DNA from: Salminus brasiliensis
Lineage: Eukaryota > Chordata > Actinopteri > Characiformes > Bryconidae
Direction: 5' to 3'
DNA length: 64,000 bases
NCBI RefSeq assembly: GCF_030463535.1
Contig: NC_132888.1
Coordinates: 1,247,772-1,311,771, forward strand
Shown: piece by piece, positions 41,211-61,070 of the stretch
How the letters are laid out: the number at the start of each line of letters is the position of its first letter
Position numbering within the stretch: the stretch's first letter is position 1
Notes under the pieces: generated by a model
Databases searched by the model: none
What the model was told of the DNA's origin: nothing
The model's input: the letters and a program-made list of their open reading frames with translations, nothing else
Translations under genes and position numbers: made by a program

Positions 41211-42646
41211 TAGGAGTGCTGACCTGCACTCGGACTCTGGCTTTTCAAAGAGAAGACTTTTATTGCACTGTACAAGTATAATAACAATAAATGCACCTTG
41301 CAGTATCATAAGAGTCAACTAATATTACTGTTCAAATGAAAGTCCCCTGATTCACAGTTAAACACCCAAGCTCCTAAATGTCTGATATGACCCGTGATCA
41401 GAACTTCATCCTCAAGAGCTGCAAGATATCAATACACTCTTTTAAAAAATGTTTATTTCAAATTAGAGAACATCTATTAAAGGGCTTTATTTGAACATTT
41501 TGTTGGCACATACACCCCCCCAGTAAAGGCACACAATGTTAGATCTAACAGTCCTAATCATCTCCCAAAATACTACAATAAAATAGATAACAGAGCTTCA
41601 GAGCTAATCAGCAGTTCAGATTAATAAGATAAGAAAATATGATTAATAAAGCTTAATAAAGAAAGCTTTGGCTCTTGGTTTAGACAGGTTTGAAATAGAT
41701 ACCCTGATTGTAACCCTCCTGTTATACTGTTTAAAAACACAGGACTACCTGTTTTACAGCATGAAGCCTTTTCTGCTGGGTTTAATTAGTGTAATTAACA
41801 TTAATGTAAATGAAACATGACTAATTTAATGTGTTTATATTGTGTGTATTAACACAACATTGTTTCCACGTAGGAAACCTTTATCTTTTCTCCATAATAT
41901 GAATCTGCAGTTGGTCTTTATACTGTATGAGAATTTCATGAGGAACGGACCAATAGAAATGCTCCATCTAAAATATTTTATATTGACCTCCATTGAAAGT
42001 TCAGGAGGTTTTTTTATTCTCATGTAAAGCTCATTTGGAGATACAGGGTTTTTGCGTGGCAGTGACAATATGTAATGTTTATAAAACACACATACTGTTC
42101 TGGTCAATCTGACCCAGCAGTGACAACAGAGGCTTCAAAGGGCAAAAACACAGACATTTTGCCAGAACTGAGGATAACTTTAGTAAATTGAGAATTAACC
42201 ATGATCTGTGAGTGAGGGGTGAAAATGCTGATTACAATAAATACTGATTATATTTATATGAATTGAGCTACAGATAATGATAATTGAAACAGTATTCTTT
42301 TGAACTACTTTTGGGTCATTAATCATGGTTCAACACACCAGTCTGACCCGGGGACATCACTGCTGTCCTTCCAGCTGAACAGAACAGGAGGGTTAAACAG
42401 GTTCCAGGTTCTGCAGGTGGGCCATTTCTGTGCTATACAGGAGTTACAGTGTCCTTTAGTGTATGTACACAGCCACAATCAGAGCTGCAGAAACAGAAGA
42501 ATGGCCCTTTTGGTGGACATCTCAATTATAACATCAATATTTAAGACATGGCTACATACAGTGTTATATATCCCTACCCAGGTCCACCCAGTAACAGAAC
42601 TCTTACCCTTCACAAGCTGATCAGACACACATTCAAAACAAACCGT

Positions 42647-42688
<42 letters not shown>

Positions 42689-43074
42689 TCATACACTCTC
42701 TCACACACACTCACACAGGAACTATAAGTGTGCCAGTGATAGACTTGGGTCGGTAACTTTACAGCTGAGCACACAGGCCGCCAATCTGGTGAAATCCAGA
42801 TGGCCCATGACCTCATGATGGGGAAACTTGACTCTGACCAATAAGGCAACAGGAGAACCTGCAATAGAAGAAGAAGAACACGTGCTTCAGCAAGGAGAAA
42901 TCATGTACAGGAAGCTTTGTCTCAAGTGCTGACATGAGTGCCCCCCTCAGAGAACCACTTCAGGCCAAAGAGTGCAGAGGAGGGACCTACCCACAGCACT
43001 GCACTTCAGAGCCCACCTGAGACTGGCAGAGAGCCATTTCCTCCCCTGAAATTCAGCCGTCAAAACTAGACGCC

Positions 43075-43350
43075 CAAATGTTTGTGGACACCCCTTCTAA
43101 TAAACGCATTAAGCTACTTTAAGTCTACTCTAGTCCCTGTAGAGAAGAAGTACTGCCAATAGAATAGGACTCTCTGGAGCAGATCAACATCATGACCCTA
43201 TTGACTCCATGCTGCCTAATAATGCCAGGCGTGGGCTAGAGGGGTATAAAGCCCCCCAGCATTGAGGAGCTGTGGAGCAGTGGAAGAGCTGTGTTCTCTG
43301 GAATGATGGTGGAGGAGCTCCATCCAGTACTTTTGGATGGGATGAGTTGG
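43075..43350 (-). mobile_element. Tc1-type MITE, partial, at the yipf1 3' end
   Basis: CGCCCAAATGTTTGTGGACA through the core to ATCCAGTACTTTTGGATG. It starts 90 bp past the yipf1 stop, so it likely lies in the 3' UTR. Confidence 0.75.
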
Positions 43351-43439
43351 GGAGTTGAGGGAATAAGACAGTGTCCAAACCGAACTGTGAATTTTGTGAA
43401 TCACTGCACTCCTAATTCATCTTCACCTGAAGCCGGAGC

Positions 43440-49508
<6,069 letters not shown>

Positions 49509-50203
49509 CAGCAGTCTGTGGTTCTGCAGATCAGACAAACACAGCAAAGCATCACACAGACAGACCAACAGCTTCCTGCCTCAGATCCAGGGCACTGCAT
49601 TAATCTGCAGACCTCAGTTAGAGAGCAGACAGGCAGCGGTCAGCTCCGCTCACTCACCTGTTTAACAGCAGCGGTCAGCCTGTCCGCAGCTACGTCTACG
49701 GAAATGATCGAGCTCAGCTACAAAAACAAGCTCTTCAAAGAGACATTTTACAAATAATTACCGAAAAAAACATTCAAAACCCCAACCTAAACCCGAGTTT
49801 ACACTATTTACAACCTAAACCGAACCCTTTCTGCCTGCACGCGTTTATCTTCTACTGTAAAATATTCTCGTATAACAGATAAGACTAAAACGTGCCTGTA
49901 TTGTGTAGCAGTGGTGATACAAACCTGCCCTTCAAATTAAGAGTCTCCTAAACTGAGCGTTAAATGTGTGGCTAAAATACTGGAGAAAATATATATAATA
50001 GGTGATAAAACTGATAAAGCTGATTTACTGGACAACAGAGGTGACATCTGTTACTATTAATATTAATATTGACTCGTACTAAATGTTTACATACTTCAAA
50101 AAGGAATGTTTAAACTATGAGTTTAACCATTTTAAAACATTAGATTAGTTAAAATATTTAGTTGAAATACTTTTTAGCAATTTAAATTTAGTTTCTGTAC
50201 TTG

Positions 50204-50248
<45 letters not shown>

Positions 50249-50621
50249 TAGGTCCTGTTCTGCTTTTTCCACAACTCGAGGTTTTGTACCTGACATTTCG
50301 TCACTTAAGTTTATTCACATGTACTTTTATTTGGATTTATGACTTATTGTTGTATTACTTAGTAAATGTTCGTGACAATACGATTTAAGCTCCTGTACGA
50401 ACTTTTATTTTGGCAGTTTGACTTTTATTCTTGAAATCGGAAGCAGTGCAGTTCAGAGTGCCTCATAAAGGCGGAATATTTTTAAAAACTTAAAGAAAAT
50501 TAAGAAAGTGAAGTGGAGAAGATTTCGAGTCTTTATTTTGTTTCTGTTTTTTTTTTAATATTAGAGAGCTGCAGGAGCTGATCGGACCATGTGGTAGGAG
50601 GTCAGCCTGTGTCTGGGCAGC
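49509..50621. promoter_or_regulatory. Shared 5' interval between yipf1 and lrrc42
   Basis: The start codons of yipf1 (minus, 49508) and lrrc42 (plus, 50622) are only 1.1 kb apart, head to head, which suggests a bidirectional promoter. The interval is AT-rich with an (ATT)n run at 50207-50249. A pyrimidine-rich acceptor-like sequence ending TTAG at 50561-50564 may bound the first coding exon of lrrc42, implying an unseen noncoding exon upstream. No TATA box or CpG island stands out. Confidence 0.45.
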
Positions 50622-53600
50622 ATGTCCTCTGGGTGTGGGAGTGTGTATGTGAGGGAGAAGGGGCAGCTGCACCGTGTGGATGCTGATGGGGTTCAGAGCT
50701 CCTCGTTTAAACACAGGCTGTTTCAGAAGGATTTCACAGTCCAGCTCTGTGTCGAGAGCTTGCCCCCCATCAGCAGACAGAGCAGTGACCACTTCATCTT
50801 CACCTACAACACAGAGGGCAGCCTGTGCTACACTGTGAAGTCCCTGCTGGACATTTCCCTGCTCTTCATAGCAGATCATGTTGAACACGTGGACTCTCTG
50901 GTTGGGTTTCCTGAGCAGATGGCCCACAGGCTGTTTGTGTCTGCTGAGGAGAAACAGAAGTTCTCAGACCCCTCCACTTCAGCAAGGGCCCTACAGGTCT
51001 TCAGTGAGGCCTATGGAGAGCTTGTGTTAAGGTCACTGTGTTTGAGAGACAGGTAAGCAGAGCGGAAGAGTCCTCAATAATAGAAAAACTGCAATGCAAA
51101 ACAGTAGATATTGTGAGTGGAATATGAAAAATATGCAGTTTTGACTTTTTTTATGATGATAGAAACATCTGGGCAATGTGAAGGCTGAACAGTCTTATAA
51201 TAGTACCAGGTACTGTACATCTACATTTAACAACGAAAAACAATAAAAAAAAAACTACTTATTATTATCAGCATCATTAAGTAGAAAATAAAAATATTAC
51301 AATTAAATTTAAATCATTTTTTATATTATAATAAGTAATGGCCTTCATTTTTCCTCTGAATTCCACTTATGACTTTTACATGTGGTTATGAACCAATAAC
51401 AGTCATTATTATTTTTTTCTCTTTTCATCTTAGAATGAAATAAACTGTGACTTTAAGACTGATATATGCAAATGATGCCAATTCTAACAGGCTGCCCAGG
51501 CCGGGCTGCAACGCTCCTGGAACGATCCAGCTGATCAGTGTTTATTAAGCACTAACAGTCTCCTCCATATGACCTGAAAAGCTTAGTTATCACAATATCA
51601 GCATTTATCACAATACAATAAAATATCGTGATATTGCCCAGCTCTAAGTTGGAGATGCAGCTTTCGGCATACAGCAGGTCTTCTAATGTTTTAAAGGATT
51701 AAACTGATTTTCCAGTGTATTGAGATCATTTTAGGTGAAATTTTCTGAAAACAATAAAATGCTGAACTAAATCAGGTTGAATGATCTCAGATCAGTCTCA
51801 TAGTGATCGTGTAGTAAGAAGGTTTTTCTAGCAGATGTTCATCGTCGTGGTTTCAGGGGTCTTCTGGTGTCTGAAAGACTGGAGGAGATTCAGGTGTTTC
51901 ACCAGCTGGAGAGTTTGGATCTGCACGGGTGCCGATTAGGTGACGCTCATGACATTTTCAGACACATAACTTCAGAGGCGTTCAGCAGGTAACAAACATT
52001 GAGAAACCAATTTATCATTGCAGATGTGCAAAAACCTCGTATCTCCATTCCTCCATAAAGTGAATGTGCAGTTGTTCTTTATACTGTGTCAGAACTTCAT
52101 GATGAACTGACCAATAGAAACGCTCCTAGAAAGTTCAGAACGTTTCTTCTACTCCTGTGAAGCTGCTGGGTTGGAGATAGGAGGTTTTTGCGACAGGGGC
52201 GATATGAAGGCGTGACGCACAGCTAACTGAACAGCTCTACACAGTGTGGACCTTTTCCTCAGGGCTGTGTTTCTGTGTTCTGTTGAAAGGCTCGTCCGGC
52301 TGTTTCTGGGGGTCAACTGTCTGTCGGATAAAGGCCTCCAGAGACTGACCGCCCCAATCAGGGTGATGAAGAAAGGGCTGGAAAACCTCCAGCAGCTGGA
52401 CGTGTCAGGTGAGTGAAATGCTAACGAGGCAGAAAGGGAAAGTTCAGGAACTGACTTTACGTTGCCCTGGCAACGAGTATGTGGTAAGTGTGTATCCTAG
52501 GTGGTTGTTATGGAGTTGCTAAATGGTCTCTTTGATACATTAGGTGATATGGTGTTGCATGAGGGTTCTGTGATTTGTATTTGTTGAGGTATGGTGTTGC
52601 ATGGGGGCGGGGGGTTCTGTGATATTCCAGGTTGTTGCTAGGCTGTTGCTATAGTATCCAATGTGGTTGCTAAGCTGTAGTTTGGCAGTTGTAGAGGTAT
52701 GGTGTTGCAAGGGGGGGGGTTCTGTGATAGTCCAGGTGGTCGCTAAGCTGTTACTAAGCAGTTGTTGTGTTATCCTAGGTGGTTGTTATGAACTTGCTAT
52801 GTGGTTTCTTTGAAATGTTAGGTTAGATGATTGCTATGGTATTGTATTAGGGTTTCTGTGATATTCTAGGTGGTTGCTAAGGTGTTGCTAGGCTGTTCTG
52901 TTGCTATAGGGTCAAGTGTGGTTGCTAAACTGTTGCTCGGCAGTTGTTGAGGTATGGTGTTGCATGGTAGTTTCTGTGATGTTATGGGTGGTTGCTAAGG
53001 TGTTGTTAGGTTGTTGCTATAGTATCCAGTGTGGTTGCTAAGCTGTTGCTAGGCTATTGTTGTGGTATGGTGTTGCCAGGGGGTTTCTGAGATATTCCAG
53101 GTGGTTGCTAAAGTGTTGGTAGGCTGTTGTTTTGCTATAGTACCCAATGTGGTTGTTAAGCTGTTGCTAGGCTGTTATTGTGGTATCCTGGGTGGTTGTT
53201 ATGGATTTGCTATATGGACTCTTTGATATTTCAGGTTAGGTGATTGCTATGGTGTTGCATTAGCGCTTCTGTGATATTCCAGGCGGTTGCTAAGGTGTTG
53301 CTAGGCTGTTGCTATAGTATCCAATGTTGTTGCTTAGCTGTTGCTCGACAGTTGTTGAGGTATGGTGCTGAATGGGGGTTTCCATGATATTCCAGGTGGT
53401 TGCTAAGCGGTTGCTAGGCCGTTGTTTTGGTATCCTAGGTGGATGCTGGTACAGTGCTGCATGGGAGTTTCACCTGACTCTCTGGGCCCGGGGCTGTGAG
53501 AGGGGAGGGGTAACAGGGCTGTCTGTATTAAAGTTGTAATCAGTGTTCACGTCTTTTCTCCTCGTTAGGAAATCCTCTCACAGAGAAAGGTCTCGGGTAT

Positions 53601-54233
53601 CTGGCGTGCCTCAAAAGCCTGCAAGAGCTTGACGTCTCTGGGACGAGTGTGAAGGTAACCGCTGTCCGATCGTAAGCGTCTCTGACCGGTTGTGTGTCTG
53701 TCTGATATCTGAGTTCTCTCTTAGTCGGACGCGTCGTTGAGGAGTTTCTTCAGGAGTAAGATGGGGATGGTGCTTTCAGCAGAACCGCTGGAGATATTCT
53801 CTCACTCTGAGTGTAAAACTGCGGGATGGGCTGAGGAGGTAATGATGATCATATAATCTAATAATATAATAATAATCTGCTTCATATTTCAGACTCAGTT
53901 CAGTTTAGTTGCATTAATGAATTAATGAATTCAGTTTGATCAAGAGACGCTTCGTCTTCCCTGTAAAAGCATGCAGTCAGTAATTCTGTGTGTCCTCTCA
54001 GAACTCGGCCTAGCGTAACCATGGCAATGGATGTAACATGACCATGATAATGTGTACAGGCTAATTTCTAAATCACATAGTGTCTCCATCGTATCCATGG
54101 AAATGGGTGTTGCATAGTAGCAGCATAAATGCATAAAGATCATGGTAGTATAACCTGGGAAATATAGTGTATAGTAAATTTGAGACAGAGACAGATGGAA
54201 TTGGTGTCTGCCAAAACTTTAACCCATCTGTGC

Positions 54234-54284
<51 letters not shown>

Positions 54285-55537
54285 GAGCAAACACGCTCAC
54301 AATGATAGTGAGTACACGTGGCCCAAGCAGTGGTCAGCCATCACTGTAGTTTTGAGAGCAGAAAGAGTTCAGGGCTTTGCTGAAGGGCCCCACAGTGGCA
54401 GCTTGTGAATCTGGGTATTGAACCCTGTCATCAATAACCCAGCGCTCTAACCACTGAGCCATCACTGCCCCTAAAAGTTACACCATGATGGTGAAATTGT
54501 TGCGATGTAACCATGGAGATGGGGGTTAGTGTAACTTTGAAAGTGGTGGTATTATAAATAAGTGTCGTATAAACACTATGGAGTAACATAACTGTAGAAA
54601 AGGGGGTAGCATTACAATGGAACCGGGGGTTGTGTAATCACAAGAATGGAAGGTAGTGTAACCATGGAAATTGGGGTTGGGTAACCATAGAAATTGGGGT
54701 GGTGTAATCTCAATAATGTAAGGTAGCATAACCATGGAAATTGGGGTAGTATAGCCATGGAAATTGGGATAGTGTAACCATGGAAATGGGGGTAGTGTAA
54801 TCGCAAGAATGGAAGGTAGTGTAACCATATAAATGCGGGTAGCGTAACCATGGAGATTGGGGTAGCGTAACCATGGAAATTGGGGTAGCATCATCCTAGA
54901 AGGGCTTATTGTGTAACGTATGTATGAATATAATGTAACCATGGAAACAGGTACATTGTAATCATAGTAATGTTCACTGTGTATCCAGAGCACACAGCTG
55001 CATCAATAAACCATGTTCATAATGTAACATAACCATGGAAATGTTATGGTGTGTAACCATGGCAACGGTTTCTCTAATTTCTGGCTTAGGTGATAAACCA
55101 GTGGGAGAGGAAAGCCTCAGAGGTGCAGAAGAAAGACGCTAAGCCAAGAACGAACGCTCTGCAGTTCTGTGAGTTGAACCCAGTTCACTTTTTCACTCGT
55201 CCACATCAGGAGGCGTCGTCTTTACCCACTGCCCTGTTTCTGTCCCTGCCTAGACGGAAGGGAGAAGTTTGTCCGAGAGACCATTCACGCCACCTGTGAC
55301 GACCAAAAAAGCCAAGAGGTGCAGACTAGAATTCACTTCCATAAGCCTGATCCTCACTGCACCTCCCAGCAAGCTGGACACAGTAAAGACCCTCACAGTC
55401 AGACAGCGCTGACCACACAGGTGGGCAGGAAGAGGAGGCTGTCTAATGAAAGAGATAAAGACATGAGCCCTCCTGCAAAGCGCCAGCCTGTGAATTCTTT
55501 TACAGCTGATGATTTAGACCTTCTGAACAGCTACTGA
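50622..55537 (+). CDS. lrrc42: Leucine-rich repeat-containing protein 42 (complete, 7 coding exons)
   Basis: Coding exons: 50622-51052, 51857-51988, 52263-52408, 53569-53654, 53725-53838, 55090-55168, 55254-55537. Sum 1272 nt, 423 aa (human 428), all phases consistent. The N-terminal ~145 residues carry YVREKGQLH, DHFIFTY and SLVGFPEQ, conserved in LRRC42. Residues ~150-290 hold degenerate leucine-rich repeats (LESLDLHGCRLGD, LFLGVNCLSDKGL, LQQLDVSGNPLTEKGL, LQELDVSG). A basic, low-complexity tail ends in DDLDLLNSY, matching the conserved C-terminal signature of the family. The molecular role of LRRC42 is poorly known. Intron 6 is only 85 bp. Intron 3 is filled by GTTGCTA-type repeats and intron 5 by CCATGG-type repeats and a SINE. 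An ATTAAA at ~55615 is a candidate poly(A) signal. Confidence 0.95.
52461..52474 (+). promoter_or_regulatory. Palindromic X-box (RFX-type site) in lrrc42 intron 3
   Basis: GTTGCCCTGGCAAC is a perfect inverted pair of RFX half-sites with a 2-bp spacer, at the start of the GTTGCTA array. It may be a regulatory site or just a chance product of the array. Confidence 0.35.
52480..53460 (+). repeat. GTTGCTA-rich degenerate array
   Basis: A looser higher-order unit of ~110-130 bp recurs (GATATTCCAGGTGGTTGCTA ... GAGGTATGGTGTTGCATGG), filling lrrc42 intron 3. Confidence 0.9.
54195..54472 (-). mobile_element. tRNA-derived SINE with CA run
   Basis: Minus-strand TGGCTCAGTGGTTAGAGCGC (box A) and body GCCACTGTGGGGCCCTTCAG. 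A (CA)n at 54236-54280 interrupts its tail. lrrc42 intron 5. Confidence 0.8.
54483..55068 (-). repeat. ACCATGG-type degenerate tandem repeats
   Basis: About 20 copies of GTAACCATGGAAAT with linkers such as TGGGGTAGT at 25-40 bp spacing. Ends just before lrrc42 exon 6. Confidence 0.85.
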
Positions 55538-55770
55538 AGCCTTTCACAGCAGTAAGAGTAAAAAGTACTGAGGAGTAAAAAGTACTGAGGAGTAAAAAGT
55601 ATGAAAGTTTGAATATTAAAGGAATTGAGTAAAACAGATCGGGTGTGTTTACAGTCTTCATCAGCCGTCACGATGTGCTTTTCTGAGAACACTGTGGAAC
55701 GCCTAAAGAGCCCTGAACCGAAGGAGAAAGCAATCGAGTCCATTAGTAAGTAGTGTAGAATACCTAATAC

Positions 55771-56284
55771 ACCAATCAGCCATAACATTAAAACCACTGT
55801 CGAGGCGTGGTCTCCACAAGACCTCTGAAGGTGTCCTGTAGTATCTGAAACACCAAAACTAACATCAACTGCAGATCCTTCAAGTGCTATAAGTTGTGAG
55901 GTGGGCGGGGCCTCCACGAGCATCAATACGCCCATGACCCTGTGGCCGGTTCACCAGTTGTCCTGCCTTGGAGCACTTTTGGTAGGTACTGACCACTGCA
56001 TACCGGGAAGAACACCCCACAAGACCTGCCTGATGTTCTTTTGGAGATGTTCTGACCCAGTCATTATCTAGAACATCACAGTTTGGTTCTTGTCAAAGTG
56101 TCTCAGTTTCTTAAGCTTTACCATTTTTCCTGCTTCATCACCTTCATCATCTTCAAGAACTGACCGTTCACTCACTGCCTAATATGTAGATCCACCCCTC
56201 GACAGACAGGAGCCGCTGGAAGTAGATTATCAGAGTTTCGTCATATCAGCTGGTGGTGGTTTTAATGTTATGGCTGATCAGTGG
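55771..56284. mobile_element. Non-autonomous DNA transposon
   Basis: Inverted termini share ATCAGCCATAACATTAAAAC plus CAC. About 510 bp, no transposase. Better preserved than the related copies at 13.35 and 40.6 kb. Confidence 0.8.
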
Positions 56285-56604
56285 GAGTCATGCAGGGTCT
56301 TGATGTTTGGCTCAAGGCATGGTTTGTAGATCTCCACCAACAGAAGAGGAGAAATCCTTCAGCTGTAGCCAACACCGAGACCTTGTTTTGACTGATAGTC
56401 TAGTGCACATTCTCATTAACGTTGATCATCTGAAATATTGCAAACCCAAAACATATTTTCTGTAAAAAAAAAAATCATATCTTTAAATCTTTAAAACTTT
56501 TATGTCGACTTTATTTTGTTTCACTTTGGTTCGTTTCTGCTGGTCCGTCAGTACAGCCAGCACTGAGGAAACAGAAGATACTTAACAGTGATGCCATACT
56601 TATA

Positions 56605-57092
56605 TACACTAAATGAACAAAAATATTGGGACACCTTCTCATTCAAAGGTATTGAAAGAGTTTCAGCTGCTTCTGTTGGAGTAACTGTCTCTACTGTCCA
56701 GAGAAGAAGACTTTCTACTAGATTCTGGAGGAGCATTGCTGTGTGGATTTGATTGCATTCAGCTGCAGTGTCAGTGAGGTCAGGATGTTGGATGATGATT
56801 ATCACCACCCCACTTCATCATCCCCAACACATCCCAAAAGTACTGGATGGAGCTCCTCCACCATCATTCCAGAGAACACAGCTCCTCCACTGCTCCACAG
56901 CTCCTCAATGCTGGGGGGCTTTATACCCCTCTAGCCCACGCCTGGCATTAGGCAGCATGGTGTCAATAGAGTCATGATGATCTGCTCTAGAGTCTAGTGA
57001 CTAGACAAGCTGTGTCAGCAATGGGTGCCACTTAAAGTACCTGAATGCATTCATTAGAAAGGGTGTCCACAAACATTTGGACATGTAGTGTG
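56605..57092 (+). mobile_element. Tc1-type MITE, full-length copy
   Basis: TACACTAAATGAACAAAAAT to ACATTTGGACATGTAGTG. It ends about 8 bp from the position of the ancestral ldlrad1 stop codon, so it must form part of that gene's original 3' UTR. Confidence 0.85.
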
Positions 57093-57102
57093 TGTATATT
57101 TA

Positions 57103-58697
<1,595 letters not shown>

Positions 58698-58919
58698 TAG
58701 GTTTTGGGGCAGATATATTCATCTGACCAGTCGAAGCAGTGTTGTCTGCCGTCGCGGCAGAAGTGGCGGGGGATGCAGTCACAGTACTGGAAGTCCACTG
58801 GAGTACAGGACCACCACTCTCCACTGCAGGGGGGGCAGCTCGCGTCTGTCCACAGAAATGAAAGGAATCGTTTGGTAAAAATTAATGTATGCAAATTTCA
58901 TATAAATGCAAAACTCTGC

Positions 58920-59098
58920 ATTTAACCCATCTGTGGTAGTGAACACACACACACTAGTGAACTAGGGGCAGTAAGCACACACACACCCAGAGCATTGAAG
59001 GGCCTTGCTCAAGGGCCCAACAGTGGCAGCTTTGATTAGAGGGCCAAAATCCTGTCATCAATAGCTCGGAGCTCTAACCGCTGAGCCATCACTGCCCT
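58920..59098 (-). mobile_element. tRNA-derived SINE copy
   Basis: Box A region GATGGCTCAGCGGTTAGAGC and body GCCACTGTTGGGCCCTTGAG on the minus strand, in ldlrad1 intron 5. Confidence 0.8.
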
Positions 59099-59967
59099 AA
59101 GCTATGAACAGAAGCAGACGTCTGAAGCTCTAATAATAAAAGCTCCTCACAGAAAGTTCTTCACCTAATGTTGATGAAGACGCTGCCTGATGCCTGAGAC
59201 ACTGTTCTACCAGAGTTCTGAGAAGAGTTCGGCTCTAGAACCTGCTTTTAGAACCAGATCATTAAAATGGTGGAGGGATACATGCTGCAGGGTGTAGTGC
59301 AGCTACAGAAAGTAGTCCCTAAAGAAAACTGGATTAGTGGAGATTCTCCTCTATTTTACCATCATCATCATCATCATTCCATATATTCCACATCCCCTCC
59401 ACAGTAAAGCACAATTTCACACCAAACCCCCCCTCTGAATGAGCTCAGCTCACACACTGAGAATTTTAACTGCATAATTAGGAATGGGAACGTGGGCTGG
59501 GTGGGTTCCCAGAGCATGTGTTGTTACTGCGGCCTCCTAAATGGGCCCCATCATTACAGCTCACCTTAGTCTCGCGTTGGACCCATCGAGGCCTCATGTG
59601 CATTGTACAACCCAAATGGGGCCACCATGGAATCTATGGACAAACCTTTCTGGTGCCCCCCTTGGTCTACCCTTACAGGCCCCAAATGGACATACTATCT
59701 GGGTTGAGTAGAACTCAGTGGCCTCTGGTTAAAAATAACAAAAATAAATAAATAAATTCATTAATTAATTAAACTTACAAACACTGGTTTCATCTGAGCA
59801 GTCCCCACAGTCATTAATGCGGTTACACTTGTTGTCAGTGAAGGTCCAGACGCGAGGGTTATCACACCGGAAAATGAGGTTACTCGGGAGGTTTTCAGGT
59901 AAATCACCTGAAATAAAACAGCACAGACAGACGGGTAATGTGGTGTAAGTGAATGGATCTGCTGGAG

Positions 59968-59969
59968 GG

Positions 59970-60001
<32 letters not shown>

Positions 60002-60002
60002 T
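59968..60002. repeat. (GAT)n microsatellite
   Basis: About 11 GAT units, 25 bp past the donor of ldlrad1 exon 4. Confidence 0.9.
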
Positions 60003-60284
60003 GAGCTGAACGTAAAAGAACTGTACTGCATATGAGGCTACTCTCGTCAGCTCCAGCGGGGCAGTCCGGCGCTCCGTTGCAGAGGTCAGAGGGAGGAAGG
60101 CAGGTCACTCTGTCGTCACACAGAAACCCCGACCCGTTCTGTGCTGTTCTACAGTCACGGCTCACTGGTGATAAAGAACATGGTGGGAAAGTCTCCAGTT
60201 AGTCTAAATTCTGTGGATAGATCAGTGATAAAGAGAACCGCCGGTCTGAAATTGCGCTTCATTAGTGGGGGTAAACGTCTAGGC

Positions 60285-61070
60285 AGTGCTAGGCTGTTGC
60301 TAGCTGGTTGCTAAGTGGTTACTAGGTGGTTGCTATGGTTTCCCAGGTTGTTGCTATGTTCTTTCTAAGTGGTTGCTATGACATCCTAGGTGGTTGTTCT
60401 GGTGTTGCTAGTCTGTTGCTATGGTATCCTATGTGGTTGTTCTGGTGTTACTAAATAGTTACCAGGTGGTTGCTATGGTGTTGCTAAATGGGTGCAATGG
60501 CATTACAGGTGGTTGCTATGGAATCCTAGGTGGTTGTTTTGGTGTTGCTAAATAGTTATTAGGTGGTTGCTAAGTGGCTGTTATTGTATTGCTAAGCGGT
60601 TTCTATGGTATCCAAGGTGGTTGTTTCGGTGTGGCTAAATAGTTACTAAGTGGGTGCTATGGCATCCCAGGTGGTTGCTATAGTGTTGCTAAGTGGCTGT
60701 TATCGTATTGCTAGGTGGTTGCTATGGTATCCTAGGTGGTTGTTTTGGTGTTGCTAAATAGTTACTAGGCGGTTTGCTATGGTATCCTAGGTGGTTGTTG
60801 TGGTGTTCCTAAATGTTTACTAGGTGGTTGCTAGGTGTTGCTAAGTGGGTAATATGGCATCACAGGTGGTTGCTATGGTGTCGCTAAGTGGCTGTTATTG
60901 TGTTGCTAGGGGGTTACTATGGTATTCTAGGTGGTTATTTTGGTGTTGCTTATTGGTTACTAGGCGGTTCTTGTGATTTCCCATAAGTGGGTGCTATGAT
61001 ATCCTAGGTGGTGGCTGTGGTGTTACTAAGTGGGTACTATGGTATCACAGGTGGTTGCTATGGTTGCAGA
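60285..61070 (+). repeat. GTTGCTA-rich degenerate array
   Basis: GGTGGTTGCTATGGTATCCTA-type units of ~60-120 bp fill ldlrad1 intron 3. Confidence 0.9.

Larger units (their letters stand above)
39390..43074. other. Gap between the coiled-coil gene and yipf1
   Basis: Holds two SINEs, a partial element, a fossil KHGGGSF trace near 40500, the GGACCAATAGAAATGCTCC repeat at 41895-42065 and a CA run at 42647-42686. DIO1 or HSPB11 exons were looked for and not seen. 39400-40170 and 41210-41890 show no recognised content. Confidence 0.55.
55538..57102. other. Convergent gap between lrrc42 and ldlrad1
   Basis: The two genes converge here. It holds the lrrc42 3' UTR, the DNA transposon and the MITE; 56285-56600 has nothing recognised. 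Confidence 0.6.

Noticed and set aside
50490-50927. 145-codon frame opposite lrrc42 exon 1
   Set aside because: Antisense to a firmly identified exon, no homology seen.
56743-56977. Short frames with STGWSSSTIIPENTA-like peptide, recurring in the window
   Set aside because: They come from the MITE core and appear in several copies in both strands; not genes.
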